From Diaphorobacter limosus (GTDB taxonomy: Bacteria; Pseudomonadota; Gammaproteobacteria; Burkholderiales; Burkholderiaceae_C), in contig NZ_CP136921.1 in NCBI RefSeq assembly GCF_033100095.1, forward strand, positions 2,996,001 through 3,060,000: a stretch of 64,000 nucleotides of DNA, in the 5' to 3' direction. The position numbers and the translations under genes were made by a program. The notes under the pieces were generated by a model, which saw only the letters and a list, made by a program, of their open reading frames with translations, had not been told where the DNA came from and did no database searches. This document shows positions 11,467 to 21,173 of the stretch, piece after piece (positions within the stretch are counted from its first letter, which is position 1; every line of letters begins with the position of its first letter).

Positions 11467-12366
11467 TCATTGTTCTGGTTGGGCGCCGGGCCGGGCCTGG
11501 TCATCCGCGTTGGGCGCAAAGCGCGGTACGAACTGGAAAACATCCTTGGCGCACACATCGATGCAGCGCCCGCAGCTGGTGCAGTCGCTGTCCTTGATCA
11601 TCGGCCCCACGCCCTTGTGTGCGCCCTTGAGCGGCAGCCGGATGACATGCTGCTCGGGGCAGGCGGTAAAGCAGTCCAGGCAATCGTTGCAATCCTCGCG
11701 CCGCGTGGCCGATACGCGCACCAGGCCGACGCGCCCCAGCAGGCCGTAGAACGCGCCCACCGGGCACAGGTGGCCGCACCAGCCGCGCTTCATGACGAAC
11801 AGGTCAAACAGGAAGATGCCCGCGATCAGCAGCCAGCCGCCGCCCATGCCGAAGATCAATCCGCGCGGCAGCAGCGACACCGGGCTCACCAGCTCCCAGA
11901 CGATGCTGCCCGTGCCCGCCGCCAGCGCCAGGATCAGCGCCAGCATCCAGTAGCGCGTCTGACGCGGCAGGTCGCCACCGCCGCGTATGTCCAGCCTGCG
12001 TCGCAGTGCGCTGGCGGCGTCGGTGACGATGTTCACCGGGCAGACCCAGGCGCAGTACACGCGCCCGCCCACCAGCAGGTAAAAGGCCAGCACGATAGCC
12101 ACGCCGATGATGGCGTTGCGCTCCGGTGCATGGCCAGTCAGCAGCGACTGCAGCATCACCAGCGGGTCGGCCAGCGGCAGTGTGTCCAGCGTCAGGCTGT
12201 AGTTGAGGTTGCCCTTGACGACCCACCAGCCCAGCCAGGGCCCGGCCAGGAACAGTGCCAGCACGCCCAGCTGCACGCTGCGGCGCAGCAGCAGCCAGCG
12301 GTGCGCGCTCCACCAGCCCTTGGCGGCGATGGCATCGCGGGCGAAGGCGTTGCGTGCGGGCTTCAT
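11467..12366 (-). CDS. napH: Quinol dehydrogenase membrane component NapH
   Basis: NapH is an inner-membrane iron-sulfur protein that works with NapG to take electrons from quinol to the periplasmic nitrate reductase. The 299-residue protein has four to five transmembrane helices. It has the two CXXXCP motifs typical of NapH (CAWVCP and CGHLCP) and two C-terminal 4Fe-4S motifs ([12 protein letters not shown] and [11 protein letters not shown]). Its ATG overlaps the napG stop by four bases (ATGA), so the two are translationally coupled. No napC is seen here, so NapGH is the only visible electron entry into NapAB. Confidence 0.94.
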   Translation of the reverse strand: MKPARNAFARDAIAAKGWWSAHRWLLLRRSVQLGVLALFLAGPWLGWWVVKGNLNYSLTLDTLPLADPLVMLQSLLTGHAPERNAIIGVAIVLAFYLLVGGRVYCAWVCPVNIVTDAASALRRRLDIRGGGDLPRQTRYWMLALILALAAGTGSIVWELVSPVSLLPRGLIFGMGGGWLLIAGIFLFDLFVMKRGWCGHLCPVGAFYGLLGRVGLVRVSATRREDCNDCLDCFTACPEQHVIRLPLKGAHKGVGPMIKDSDCTSCGRCIDVCAKDVFQFVPRFAPNADDQARPGAQPEQ

Positions 12367-13202
12367 CGTGGTGCTCCGTCGGGCAGTTGGCCGCCCGTGC
12401 CCAACGCGCCCGTTCCGCCACTGCTGCCAGGGTCGAAATGGCCGGGCAGCGTGACGCCCTCGGGCATGCGGTCGGGCAGGTCGATCAGGCCGCGCTCTTC
12501 GACCAGCGACTGGCCGGCCTTGCGCTTTTCTTCCCAGCCCACGCGGTAATGCGCGCCGAGTTCTCCCTTGGCCTGGGCGATGGGGTAGACCTTGATGGCC
12601 GCCACCTCCAGCACGCAGGAGGCCTCGCACTTGCCGCAGCCGGTGCAATGCTCGGAATGCACCGTGGGCAGGAACATGGTGTGCTTGGCGGTGCGTTCGT
12701 TGTGTTGCACCTCCAGCGTGATGGCCTTGTCGATCACCGGGCAGACGCGGTAGCACACGTCGCAGCGCAGGCCCAGGAAGTTCAGGCAGGTCTCGTGATC
12801 GACCAGCACCGCCAGGCCCATTTTTGCCTGGTTGATGTCGGTCAGGCCGTGATCCAGCGCCCCCGTGGGGCAGGCCTTGACGCAGGGAATGTCCTCGCAC
12901 ATCTCGCAGGGCTTGCTGCGCGCCACAAAGAAGGGCGTGCCCGTGGCCACCTGCTGCGCCGGCGTGGCCAGCTGCAGGATGTCGTAGGGGCAGTCGCGCA
13001 CGCACAGGCCGCAGCGTATGCAGGCGGACTGAAAGTCCGTCTCGCTGCCCGCGCCCGGGGGGCGTATGGCGCCTGCCGGCAGGGCTCTGGCCTGGCGGTT
13101 GAGCAGCCCCAGGCCCAGGCCGATCACGCCCATGCCGCAGGCCATCTTCGCGGTGTCGAGCATGAATTCACGGCGCGCGGCGGCGCTGACAGGAGCGGTC
13201 AT
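12363..13202 (-). CDS. napG: Ferredoxin-type protein NapG
   Basis: NapG is a periplasm-facing iron-sulfur protein partnering NapH. The product (279 residues from the chosen start) begins with a twin-arginine signal ([14 protein letters not shown]) and contains four 4Fe-4S cysteine clusters: [35 protein letters not shown] and [11 protein letters not shown]. The ATG at 13202 places the twin arginines about 10 residues in, as usual. A further ATG at 13244 is possible but gives an atypical leader. No strong ribosome binding site is visible for either. It lies 67 bases after napA. Confidence 0.94.
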   Translation of the reverse strand: MTAPVSAAARREFMLDTAKMACGMGVIGLGLGLLNRQARALPAGAIRPPGAGSETDFQSACIRCGLCVRDCPYDILQLATPAQQVATGTPFFVARSKPCEMCEDIPCVKACPTGALDHGLTDINQAKMGLAVLVDHETCLNFLGLRCDVCYRVCPVIDKAITLEVQHNERTAKHTMFLPTVHSEHCTGCGKCEASCVLEVAAIKVYPIAQAKGELGAHYRVGWEEKRKAGQSLVEERGLIDLPDRMPEGVTLPGHFDPGSSGGTGALGTGGQLPDGAPR

Positions 13203-13269
13203 GGCGGCTAAGTGGGTGCAGCGATGGGAGTGGGCCGGGCGCATGCAGGTTGCGCGCCCGGGCTGTGGG

Positions 13270-15795
13270 TCAGGCCTTCACGACCTTGCAGGCGCACTTC
13301 TTGAAATCGGTCTCCTTGGAGATCGGGCAGGTGGCGTCCAGCGTCAGCTTGTTCACCAGGCGGTGCTCGTCAAAGAAGGGCATGAACACCAGGCCCTGCG
13401 GCGGCTTGTTACGCCCGCGCGTCTCGACCTTGGTGGCGACCTCGCCACGGCGCGTCATCACCTTGACGGTGTCGCCGCGCTGCAGGCCGCGCTTCTTGGC
13501 GTCCTCGGGGTGCATGTAGAGCCAGGCATCGGGCATGGCACGGTATAGCTCGGGCACGCGGCGCGTCATCGAGCCGGTGTGCCAATGCTCCAGCACGCGG
13601 CCGGAAGACAGCCACAGGTCGTACTCGGCATCCGGCATCTCGGCCGCGGGCTGGTAGGGCAGCGCAAAGATCCAGGCCTTGCCGTCGGGCTTGCCGTAGA
13701 ACTTGAGCACCTCGCCCTTCTTTACATAGGGGTCGTAGCCCTCGCGGAAGCGCCACAGCGTCTCCTTGTTGTCCACCACCGGCCAGCGCAGGCCGCGTGC
13801 CTTGTGATAGACGTCAAAGTCGGCCAGGTCATGCGCATGGCCGCGGCCGAAGCCGGCGTATTCCTCGAACAGGCCCTTCTGCAGGTAGTAGCCCAGCTCC
13901 TTGGATTCGTCGTTGTCGAAACCCTTTTGCAGATCCGACAGCGGGAACCTGTTCACCTGGCCGTTGGCATACAGCACGTCGTACAGGGTCTTGCCCTTGT
14001 ATTCGGGGGCCTTCTCCAGCAGCTCGGCGGGCCAGACCTCGTCGGTCTTGAAGCGCTTGGAGAACTCGACGTACTGCCACAGGTCGGACTTGGCCTGGCC
14101 GGGAGCCTTGACCTGCTGGCGCCAGAACTGCGTGCGCCGCTCGGCGTTGCCAAAGGCCCCTTCCTTCTCCACCCACATGGCCGAGGGCAGGATCAGATCC
14201 GCCGCCAGGGCCGACACCGTCGGGTAGCAGTCCGACACGACGATGAAGTTGGCCGGGTTGCGAAAGCCGGGCCAGATCTCGCCGTTGATGTTGGGCCCGG
14301 CCTGCATGTTGTTGGTGGTCGTGGTCCAGTAGAAGTTGAGCTTGCCGTCCTTCAGGGCGCGGCTTTGCGCCACGGCGTGCAGGCCCACCCAGTCGGGGAT
14401 GGTGCCGGCGGGCAGCTTCCACTCTTTCTCGGAGATCTCGCGGTGCTTGGGGTTGGTGACCACCATGTCGGCGGGAAGGCGGTGCGAGAAGGTGCCCACC
14501 TCGCGCGCCGTGCCGCAGGCCGAGGGCTGGCCGGTGAGCGAGAACGGGCTGTTGCCGGGCTCGGAGATCTTGCCCACCAGCAGGTGCACGTTGTAGATCA
14601 TGTTGTTGACCCAGGTGCCGCGCGTGTGCTGGTTGAAGCCCATGGTCCAGAACGAGGTCACCTTGGTCTTGGGGTCGGCATAGACCTTGGCCAGGGCCTC
14701 GAGCTTGTCCTTGGGCACACCCGAGAGCTCGTGCGCCTTGTCCAGCGTGTACTCGGCGACGAAGGCCTTGAACTCGTCGAAGCTGATGGGCGCCGAGGCG
14801 TCTGGCGAGCCCTTGGGCTTGCCGTCCGCGCCGGGATAGCCGTTGTTGCCGGCCACCTGCTCCAGCGGGTGATTCGGGCGCAGGCCGTAGCCGATGTCGG
14901 TCACGCCCTTGCGGAAGTTGACATGCTTCTTCACGAAGTCCTCGTTCACCGCGCCACTCTGGATGATGTGGTTGCAGATGTAGTTGAGGATGGCCAGGTC
15001 TGATTGCGGCTTGAAGATCAGTTCGCTGTCGGCCAGCTCGCAGGAGCGGTGCGTGAAGGTGGACAGCACATGCAGCTTGACATGCTTGGCCGTCAGGCGC
15101 CGGTCGGTGACGCGCGACCAGAGGATGGGGTGCATCTCGGCCATGTTCGCGCCCCAGAGCACGAAGGCGTCGGCGTGCTCGCAGTCGTCGTAGCAGCCCA
15201 TGGGCTCGTCGATGCCGAAGGTGCGCATGAAGCCGGCCACGGCCGAGGCCATGCAGTGGCGCGCATTCGGGTCGATGTTGTTGGAGCGAAAACCCGCCTT
15301 GAACAGCTTGGAGGCGGCATAGCCCTCCCAGATGGTCCACTGGCCGGAGCCGAACATGCCGATATTGCGCGGCCCGCCCGCCTTCAGCGCGGCCTTGCAC
15401 TTGTCCTCCATGATGTCGAAGGCCTGGTTCCAGCTGATGCGCGTGAACTCGCCGTTCTTGTCGAACTTGCCATCCTTCATGCGCAGCATGGGCTGGGTCA
15501 GGCGATCCTTGCCGTACATGATCTTGGAGAGGAAGTAGCCCTTGATGCAGTTCAGGCCCTTGTTCACCGGCGCGTCCGGGTCGCCCTGGGTGGCGACCAC
15601 GCGCCCGTCCTTGACGCCAATCAATACGCCGCAGCCGGTGCCGCAGAAACGGCAGGCGCCCTTGTCCCAGCGAATATCGTCGGCGGCGCCGGCCGACTGC
15701 GCCAATGCCTGCGCCCCGGGAACGCTCACGCCAATGGCCGTGGCGGCAGCGGTGACCGCATGCGCCTTGATGAGATCACGACGGGTTATTTGCAT
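13270..15795 (-). CDS. napA: Periplasmic nitrate reductase catalytic subunit NapA
   Basis: NapA is the molybdopterin enzyme that reduces nitrate to nitrite in the periplasm. The 841-residue precursor starts with a Tat signal ([11 protein letters not shown]). It carries the N-terminal 4Fe-4S ligands Cys48, Cys51, Cys55 and Cys83, and the molybdenum ligand Cys181 in the NARHCMASA motif. These and the length match Nap-type rather than Nas-type reductases. CAGGAGT precedes the ATG. The napD stop overlaps the napA start by ten bases, so the chaperone and its client are coupled. Expected role: nitrate respiration or redox balancing. Confidence 0.97.
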   Translation of the reverse strand: MQITRRDLIKAHAVTAAATAIGVSVPGAQALAQSAGAADDIRWDKGACRFCGTGCGVLIGVKDGRVVATQGDPDAPVNKGLNCIKGYFLSKIMYGKDRLTQPMLRMKDGKFDKNGEFTRISWNQAFDIMEDKCKAALKAGGPRNIGMFGSGQWTIWEGYAASKLFKAGFRSNNIDPNARHCMASAVAGFMRTFGIDEPMGCYDDCEHADAFVLWGANMAEMHPILWSRVTDRRLTAKHVKLHVLSTFTHRSCELADSELIFKPQSDLAILNYICNHIIQSGAVNEDFVKKHVNFRKGVTDIGYGLRPNHPLEQVAGNNGYPGADGKPKGSPDASAPISFDEFKAFVAEYTLDKAHELSGVPKDKLEALAKVYADPKTKVTSFWTMGFNQHTRGTWVNNMIYNVHLLVGKISEPGNSPFSLTGQPSACGTAREVGTFSHRLPADMVVTNPKHREISEKEWKLPAGTIPDWVGLHAVAQSRALKDGKLNFYWTTTTNNMQAGPNINGEIWPGFRNPANFIVVSDCYPTVSALAADLILPSAMWVEKEGAFGNAERRTQFWRQQVKAPGQAKSDLWQYVEFSKRFKTDEVWPAELLEKAPEYKGKTLYDVLYANGQVNRFPLSDLQKGFDNDESKELGYYLQKGLFEEYAGFGRGHAHDLADFDVYHKARGLRWPVVDNKETLWRFREGYDPYVKKGEVLKFYGKPDGKAWIFALPYQPAAEMPDAEYDLWLSSGRVLEHWHTGSMTRRVPELYRAMPDAWLYMHPEDAKKRGLQRGDTVKVMTRRGEVATKVETRGRNKPPQGLVFMPFFDEHRLVNKLTLDATCPISKETDFKKCACKVVKA

Positions 15796-16046
15796 TTGGC
15801 TAACTCCTGGTCAGGATGGGTTTCTGTCTGCTGGAAAATCATGGCGATATTCAGGACATCGTCCATGCGTGCGATGGCCTCATAGGTGTCCATGGCGCCG
15901 CGGTCGTTCTCCGCCTCTATGGTGACGACCAGTCTCCCGTCCTCGGCGGCGGCGTGAACCTCCACGCCGGGAATATGCGGGAGTTGCGCACGCACCATGG
16001 CATCCGTGCCCGGTCTGGCGTAAACGATGGCGCTGGAGATATTCAA
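15786..16046 (-). CDS. napD: NapD, Tat-signal chaperone for NapA
   Basis: NapD binds the NapA twin-arginine signal peptide and delays export until the molybdenum cofactor is inserted. The conserved start of the family (x-N-I-S-S-x-x-V) appears here as [13 protein letters not shown], preceded by AAGG at a seven-base spacing. I therefore assign a TTG start at 16046, giving an 86-residue protein, the usual NapD size. An upstream ATG at 16145 would add 33 residues with no counterpart in the family. It overlaps napA by ten bases and is the first gene of the operon. Confidence 0.88.
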   Translation of the reverse strand: MNISSAIVYARPGTDAMVRAQLPHIPGVEVHAAAEDGRLVVTIEAENDRGAMDTYEAIARMDDVLNIAMIFQQTETHPDQELAKCK

Positions 16047-16392
16047 GATACTGCCTTCGATCAAATGCCGTTTCGGATATTGCCAATACCCCGGAGTTAA
16101 TCGAATGACAAGTATGCGGCCCCATTTGTAGAACGGGTCGCGCATGGCAGGCGATGCGCCGGGGAGTGGATGTCCGAGTAAAACGGTCGGGGATTATCGT
16201 GGGAGCCGTAAGTTCATTGTTTTTTTGACGATCTAATGGTGAACCCTTATTCGGGGTTGGCATTTGAGAAAAATCAAATCTACGATGCGAGTGGCATGAA
16301 TCGCACCGCCCGTCCGGCCCTGTTGCGGTGCGGGCGGCCCTGGGCGGTCGCGATAATGCGGCTCCCTCTGCCCTTGTGAACCGCCCCCGCCC
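16047..16392. other. Intergenic region between napD and mtnN
   Basis: A 346-base divergent regulatory region. It holds an FNR-like palindrome (16263-16278), an inverted repeat AACCC-N7-GGGTT (16242-16258), a T-run near 16220, and no convincing gene. No other structure was seen. Confidence 0.7.
16264..16277 (-). promoter_or_regulatory. FNR/ANR/DNR-like binding site upstream of napDAGHB
   Basis: On the minus strand the sequence reads TTGAT-N4-CTCAA, one mismatch from the FNR consensus TTGAT-N4-ATCAA. The flanks extend the palindrome to ATTTGA/TCAAAT. An FNR-type site fits a nitrate reductase operon induced by low oxygen. The site is about 220 bases before the napD start, so a long leader is implied if it works at -41.5. 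Confidence 0.6.
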
Positions 16393-17160
16393 ATGACCAC
16401 CGCCATCCTCAGCGCCCTGCCCGAAGAGCAGGGCGGCCTCGTCCAAGCCCTGCAGGCGCCCGAATGCATCACCCATGCCGGGCGCAGCTTCTGGCGCGGC
16501 CGGCTGCTGGGCCAGCCGGTGCTGCTGGCGCTGTCGGGCATAGGCAAGGTGGCGGCGGCCACCACGGCGACGCTGCTGGCCGAGCGCTTTGGCGTGGCGC
16601 GCATCGTCTTCACCGGCGTGGCCGGCGGCTTGGGCGATGGCGTGCAGGTAGGGGATGTGGTGGTGGCGCAGGACTTTCTGCAGCACGACATGGACGCCTC
16701 GCCCATCTTCCCGCGCTGGGAGGTGCCCGGCTACGGGCTGGCGCGCATGCCTTGCGATGCGGCGCTGACCACTATGCTATTTGAAGCTGCCAACGCTTAT
16801 CTGACAAGCGATAGAGCCGGATTTGATCCAAAAAATCCGGTGATTGCGCACCGCCACCCGGCACGCGCGCACCAGGGGCTGATCGTCAGCGGCGACCGCT
16901 TTGTCTCCACCTCGGCCGAATCCGCCGCGCTGCGCCAGGCGCTGGGCGCCGCCGGCCATCAGGTGCTGGCCGTGGAGATGGAGGGCGCGGCCGTGGCCCA
17001 GGTGTGCCGCGACTACGGCCTGCCGTTTGCGGCCGTGCGCACCATCTCGGACCGGGCCGACGACAGCGCGCATGTGGACTTTCCGCATTTCGTGCGCCAT
17101 GTGGCCAGCCGCTATGCCGATCACATCATCCAGGGTTTACTGCAGTCACTATCAAAATAA
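16393..17160 (+). CDS. mtnN: 5'-methylthioadenosine/S-adenosylhomocysteine nucleosidase
   Basis: This enzyme cleaves adenine from methylthioadenosine and S-adenosylhomocysteine, recycling by-products of methylation and polyamine synthesis. The 255-residue product shows GIGKVAAA, FTGVAGGLGDGVQVGDVVVAQDFLQHDMD, the EMEGAAVAQVC substrate-binding motif, and RTISDRAD with the catalytic Asp. It is about 20 residues longer than the usual enzyme. The extra segment around residues 129-147 (LFEAANAYLTSDRAGFDPK) is encoded by a copy of the dispersed 60-bp repeat. A second copy provides the stop codon. It is divergent from the nap operon. Confidence 0.93.
   Translation: MTTAILSALPEEQGGLVQALQAPECITHAGRSFWRGRLLGQPVLLALSGIGKVAAATTATLLAERFGVARIVFTGVAGGLGDGVQVGDVVVAQDFLQHDMDASPIFPRWEVPGYGLARMPCDAALTTMLFEAANAYLTSDRAGFDPKNPVIAHRHPARAHQGLIVSGDRFVSTSAESAALRQALGAAGHQVLAVEMEGAAVAQVCRDYGLPFAAVRTISDRADDSAHVDFPHFVRHVASRYADHIIQGLLQSLSK
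16775..16833 (+). repeat. Dispersed 60-bp repeat, copy 1, in frame within mtnN
   Basis: Carries the core ACGCTT-N7-AAGCGA, preceded by GAAGCTGCC and followed by GCCGGATTTGATCCAAA, so it has the family layout AGCTG, palindrome, GCC, ATTT. Sense to the gene. Confidence 0.75.
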
Positions 17161-17210
17161 GAGCTGTTTGCGCTTGTTGCATAAGCGCTGGCGGCCTATT
17201 TTGCTTGAAA
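17149..17210 (+). repeat. Dispersed 60-bp repeat, copy 2, at the 3' end of mtnN
   Basis: The best-preserved copy: CTATCAAAATAAGAGCTG, then the perfect core GCGCTT-N7-AAGCGC (17170-17188), then TGGCGGCCTATTTTGCTTG. The TAA inside CAAAATAA is the mtnN stop codon. Confidence 0.85.
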
Positions 17211-17235
17211 TGCGTCAGCGCAGCCGGCACCGGGC

Positions 17236-18903
17236 TCACGGCAGCTCGTCGGCCAGCACCAGCACCGCCGCGCGCCCGGACAGTTGCAGCCTGTCCTGGC
17301 TGTCGCGCATGGGCAGCACGCGCAGGGTCAGCGCCCGTGCGCCTGCCGGCCGGTTCAGCCGCAGGCCCATGCTCCAGTGGGCCAGCCGCCGGGGTGCCTG
17401 GGCGGCCTCGGCCAATAGCGCGTCCAGGCGCGGCGCATCGGCGGGCTGGGCCGCGGCCAGCCGGCCGGCGCGCAGGCACAGGGCATCGGCCAGGTTCAAC
17501 AGCGCCTCGGCACGCGCGTTGGCAAACAGCATGCGGCCATTGGCGCTGAGCATGAACACCGCGCAAGGCAGGGCATCCAGCCCGGCGGCCAGTGTTTCGG
17601 CCTGCGGCAGGCGGCGCCAGCGCAGCAGCGCGGCCAGGGCGCGTTGCAGATAGGGCGCCAGGTGCTCCAGCAGATGGGCTGCCTGAGCCGCTTGCTCAGC
17701 CGCATGCGGGCCCGCAAAGCAGATGCTGACGCCGCCCACGTTGAATGGCGCATCCATGGGCAGCTTGATCGCGGTGATGTCGCGAATGTTCTGCGGGCGC
17801 AGGATCTCCTGATGGAAGGCCGAGCGCTGCAACGCACGCGGGTCGGTGATCTGCATCTGGTTCACCCCTTGCCCGAGGCGCACGCGCAGCATGGCGCGTG
17901 CCGTGGGGTTGTCCTGGAAGCGATCCAGAAAGCGTTGCCCGAGCACGGCGTCCAACCCCTGCGTGAGCAGCAGGCCATCTTGCGCGTGGGTGAAGCTGCA
18001 ACCGGCAAACATGCTGCCCAGGCCGTGTGCGGCCTGCGTCAGGCGCTGCAGCAGCAGCGGCCAGTGGCCGGGGTCGGCCATGGTATCCATGGCTGCCAGG
18101 ACGATGGCCTGCACGGCACTGTCTGCCGGTGGGCGCGGGCGCGGCGCGATCAATGGCGCAACCAGTGGTGCAATCAGTGGCGTGGGCATGTGCCCAGGCG
18201 CGTGGGCCAGGGTGGCCAGTTCGGGCGATGGCGTGGCGTCCAGCTCGGCGCGCAGGCGCACGCCGTAGGCCTGCAGCGCACGCAGGCCACGCGGGTGCTC
18301 GCCAAGCGCCGCACAGGCCTGTAGCAGGGTGCGTAGCGCGGCTTCGTCCAGCGGGTCGCGGGCCAGCACCTGCTCGGCTGCGGCGGCCTGCGCCTGCGGT
18401 GTGTGCTGCAGGCCGCCAAGCCAGCATCGCGCGGCGGCGTGCCAGCGTTCATCCAGCCAGGCGCGCTGGCGCGTCAGCCATCGCAGTGCGTCATCGCTCA
18501 GGCCAGAGTCCAGGCCGCTGAGCAGGCCGGGGCGGTAGGCCCGTACGGCGCGTTCCCAGTCTGATTCATCGCAGGCGTGCCGGAAATCATGCAGATCCGT
18601 GGCCGGGCGCCAGCGCAGCTGCCCGCCGTGCAGCTCCACTGGCGGGGCCTGTGCCAGCGTCGCACACAGCCGGTGCGCCTGCAGCAGCGCCTTGCGCAGG
18701 TTGCGGCGTGCGTCGGCGGGCTCACGCTCGGGCCACAGCCATTCGGCCAGCTGGCTGCGCGACACCGGCCCGTCGTGGCAGGCCAGCAGCGCCAGTAGCT
18801 GAAAGCGTCGCTCGGCCTGAAAGGCGACACGGTCGCCTCCATCGCCGGGCCACCAGCACACGCTGCCCAGGAGCTGCAGGCCGGGTGTGGATGCGCTGTT
18901 CAT
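17236..18903 (-). CDS. BTAD-domain transcriptional regulator with PAS-like C terminus
   Basis: Predicted DNA-binding regulator of 555 residues. Residues about 1-90 form an OmpR-type winged helix (VSRSQLAEWLWPEREPADARRNLRKALLQAHR). This is followed by a bacterial transcriptional activation (BTAD) helical repeat domain to about residue 230, as in SARP-like regulators. An Ala/Pro linker follows. The C-terminal half resembles the sensory part of LuxR-type regulators, including a PAS-like segment (LPCAVFMLSANGRMLFANARAEALL), but there is no second helix-turn-helix. The signal and targets are unknown. Start codon uncertain: ATG at 18903 or 18933, neither with a clear ribosome binding site. The gene runs opposite to mtnN. 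Confidence 0.8.
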   Translation of the reverse strand: MNSASTPGLQLLGSVCWWPGDGGDRVAFQAERRFQLLALLACHDGPVSRSQLAEWLWPEREPADARRNLRKALLQAHRLCATLAQAPPVELHGGQLRWRPATDLHDFRHACDESDWERAVRAYRPGLLSGLDSGLSDDALRWLTRQRAWLDERWHAAARCWLGGLQHTPQAQAAAAEQVLARDPLDEAALRTLLQACAALGEHPRGLRALQAYGVRLRAELDATPSPELATLAHAPGHMPTPLIAPLVAPLIAPRPRPPADSAVQAIVLAAMDTMADPGHWPLLLQRLTQAAHGLGSMFAGCSFTHAQDGLLLTQGLDAVLGQRFLDRFQDNPTARAMLRVRLGQGVNQMQITDPRALQRSAFHQEILRPQNIRDITAIKLPMDAPFNVGGVSICFAGPHAAEQAAQAAHLLEHLAPYLQRALAALLRWRRLPQAETLAAGLDALPCAVFMLSANGRMLFANARAEALLNLADALCLRAGRLAAAQPADAPRLDALLAEAAQAPRRLAHWSMGLRLNRPAGARALTLRVLPMRDSQDRLQLSGRAAVLVLADELP

Positions 18904-18996
18904 GGGGCTTTGACGCAGAGTGTGGGCCCACATCGTAGATCGGTTGCGCGCCGCAGCGCAACATCTTGCGGGCGTGCTTGCGGGGCATTGCCGGCG

Positions 18997-19803
18997 CTAC
19001 TCGCCCTGGTCGCAGATCCAGAAGTGCCGCAGCAGCCGCTCCGCCGGGCAGCGCTCTTGCACCACTTGCTGGATCACGCCCGAGGCCAGCACCTGCGGCT
19101 GATCCCAGTTGCGGTCAAGCAGCAGCATGGCCTCGAACAGCGCCTGCGGGTCGCCATCGGCGTCGTAGCGCGCCAGCAGCAGGTCTATCAGGTCAGCCGC
19201 GGCATAGGGCTGGCCCATGGCGGCGTTCGCGCGCAGCTCTGGCAGCGGCGGCAGGGCAGCGTGTCGCAGCGGCGTGGCCATGGCCGCGGTTGCACCGCCG
19301 GCGGTGCTGGGCGGCCTCTGTAGCGGCAGCCACAGCCCGGCCACCAGGGCGCCCGCGCCGGCGGCGACCAGCAGCGGCAGCACGCGCGCCCAGCCGAAGA
19401 CCGAGCGCAGCGCGCCAAGGCGTGGCGCGCGGGCGCTGGGCGTGGGCGCGGCTTGCGACACTGGCCGGGTGCCGGCTGGCGCGCCCTTGTGGTGCCAGCG
19501 CCAGCGGTGCATGGCGGCGATGCCGGTGACGCTGCTGCAGCCCCACAGGTTGATGACGGTGATGACAACAAAGAACGTGTCGTGCAGCACCAGAACCCCA
19601 TAGATCACGCCGCTCAGGTGCGACAGCGCCCAGGAGCCCCAGGCCAGCAGCGAGATTGCCCGGGCCCCGTCGGTGCAGCGCCACACGGCGATGATCTGCG
19701 GCATGTAGGTGACGATGCGGATGGAGTTGCTGGCCAGGTAAAACCAGGCAATGGCCGCCAGCAGCGGCGAGTCGGCCAGGCTGGCCGGGTCGACCGGTGT
19801 CAT
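18997..19803 (-). CDS. PQ-loop (SemiSWEET-like) membrane protein with soluble tail
   Basis: The 268-residue protein has three closely spaced hydrophobic helices in residues 13-100. They include the PQ-loop signature YMPQIIAVWR and a conserved WALSHLSGV segment, like half of a SWEET/PQ-loop transporter. A basic linker, a fourth helix (about 135-155) and a soluble helical C-terminal domain of unknown family follow. Substrate unknown. I chose the ATG at 19803, with GGGAG eight bases before it. An upstream GTG at 19845 in the same frame is an alternative. A 15-codon upstream frame overlaps this start (see separate entry). Confidence 0.7.
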   Translation of the reverse strand: MTPVDPASLADSPLLAAIAWFYLASNSIRIVTYMPQIIAVWRCTDGARAISLLAWGSWALSHLSGVIYGVLVLHDTFFVVITVINLWGCSSVTGIAAMHRWRWHHKGAPAGTRPVSQAAPTPSARAPRLGALRSVFGWARVLPLLVAAGAGALVAGLWLPLQRPPSTAGGATAAMATPLRHAALPPLPELRANAAMGQPYAAADLIDLLLARYDADGDPQALFEAMLLLDRNWDQPQVLASGVIQQVVQERCPAERLLRHFWICDQGE

Positions 19804-19847
19804 GACCGTGCTCCCGGTGCCGGGCCAAGAACGATGAACCTGCACAT
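19800..19847 (-). CDS. Possible 15-residue leader peptide before the PQ-loop gene
   Basis: An ATG with AGGAG seven bases upstream opens the frame MCRFIVLGPAPGARS. Its TGA overlaps the ATG of the membrane protein gene as ATGA, the classic arrangement of translational coupling. It may be a real leader, or the strong ribosome site may instead serve the in-frame GTG at 19845. Confidence 0.35.
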   Translation of the reverse strand: MCRFIVLGPAPGARS

Positions 19848-19985
19848 GGTGGTTCTCCTGCGCTGCGTGCGCCCGCCGCTGGCATGCGCGTCGGCATGTC
19901 GGGCGGGATCACGGGCACCAGCTTAGGTCGGCAGCGTTTCGCAGGCGTTGCCCGGCAAGCGCTGGAAGTACCGGCGCGGGAGGGG

Positions 19986-20972
19986 TTACTTCAACCAGCC
20001 GCGCTTGCGAAAATACAGCATCGGCACCACGGCGCTGGCGATCATCAGGCAGAGGGCGTAGATGTAGCCATGCTCCCATTCCAGCTCGGGCATCAGGCGG
20101 AAGTTCATGCCGTAGACGCTGGCGATCAAGGTGGGTGGCAGCAGGGCGACGCTGGCCACCGAGAAGATCTTGATGATCTTGTTCTGGTTGATGTTCAAAA
20201 AACCGACGGTGGCGTCCATCAGGAAGTTGATCTTGTCGAACAGGAACTGCGTGTGGCTGTCCAGCGACTCGATGTCGCGCAGGATCTGGCGCGCGTCCTC
20301 GAACTGCTCGGCGTTGAGCATCTTGCTGCGCATCATGAAGCTGACGGCGCGGCGCGTGTCCAGCATGTTGCGGCGTATGCGGCCGTTCAAATCCTCCTGC
20401 CAGGCAATGTCGGCCAGCACCTTCTGCGCATGGTCGTCGGTCACATGGCCCTCCAGCACCTGGGTGCTGACCTTCTTCAGATCGTCGTAGATGCCCTCCA
20501 GCGTGTCGGCCGAATACTCCACGTCGGTGTCGAACAGCGACAGCAGCACCTCCTTGGCGTCCTCGATCAGCCCCGGCGCGCGGCGCGCACGCATGCGTAG
20601 CAGTCGGAACACGGGGATGTCTTCCTCGCGGATGGAAAACAGCACGCCGCAGCTTTTCAGCTCGGTGTTGTGCTGGTTCAGGATGAAGGCCACGCGCACC
20701 GAGCGCGGCTCCTCGTCGTCGTCCACCAGAAAGTCGCTGCGGATATGCAGTTCGCCGTTGTCTTCCTCGTAGAAGCGCGCCGACTCTTCGATGTCCTCGT
20801 CCATCACGTCCAGCGGGATGGCCAGGCCGTAATGCTGCTTGACCCAGCGCTTTTCCAGCACCGTGGGCGACTCCATGTCCACCCAGATCGGATGCTGCGG
20901 CGCCTGATCCTCCAGGGAATCGATTTCTTCCTGGACCAGGCGGCCGTTGACGAGTGAAAAGATGTTGAGCAT
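19986..20972 (-). CDS. corA: CorA-family magnesium/divalent cation transporter
   Basis: CorA is a homopentameric inner-membrane channel for Mg2+ (also Co2+/Ni2+). The 328-residue protein has the acidic N-terminal cytoplasmic domain, a long stalk helix, and two C-terminal transmembrane helices. The defining GMN motif is in YGMNFRLMPELEWEHGY at the periplasmic mouth, and the basic tail FRKRGWLK follows. GGGAGAG precedes the ATG. Between corA and the upstream udg-like gene lie 200 bases without an evident magnesium riboswitch. Confidence 0.95.
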   Translation of the reverse strand: MLNIFSLVNGRLVQEEIDSLEDQAPQHPIWVDMESPTVLEKRWVKQHYGLAIPLDVMDEDIEESARFYEEDNGELHIRSDFLVDDDEEPRSVRVAFILNQHNTELKSCGVLFSIREEDIPVFRLLRMRARRAPGLIEDAKEVLLSLFDTDVEYSADTLEGIYDDLKKVSTQVLEGHVTDDHAQKVLADIAWQEDLNGRIRRNMLDTRRAVSFMMRSKMLNAEQFEDARQILRDIESLDSHTQFLFDKINFLMDATVGFLNINQNKIIKIFSVASVALLPPTLIASVYGMNFRLMPELEWEHGYIYALCLMIASAVVPMLYFRKRGWLK

Positions 20973-21173
20973 GGCTCACTCTCCCTGTTGTTCTTGAGGC
21001 GTCTGCGAGGGGTGATGGGGGGCGCTTTCAGCCCCTCGTCAGACCGGGGAGAGGCTGAAAGCTACCAACTGGGGTAGGTTTCCACGGGTAGGCGGCGCGT
21101 GTGTTGCGAAGCCGGCAATTATCGCATTCGCGTCGTGACCGCGCTGTGACCGCGCGTTTGCCCCCAGGTGGTT

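Noticed and set aside
20973..21173. Region before corA considered for a magnesium riboswitch
   Set aside because: No M-box-like conserved pairing or terminator/antiterminator could be found by eye.
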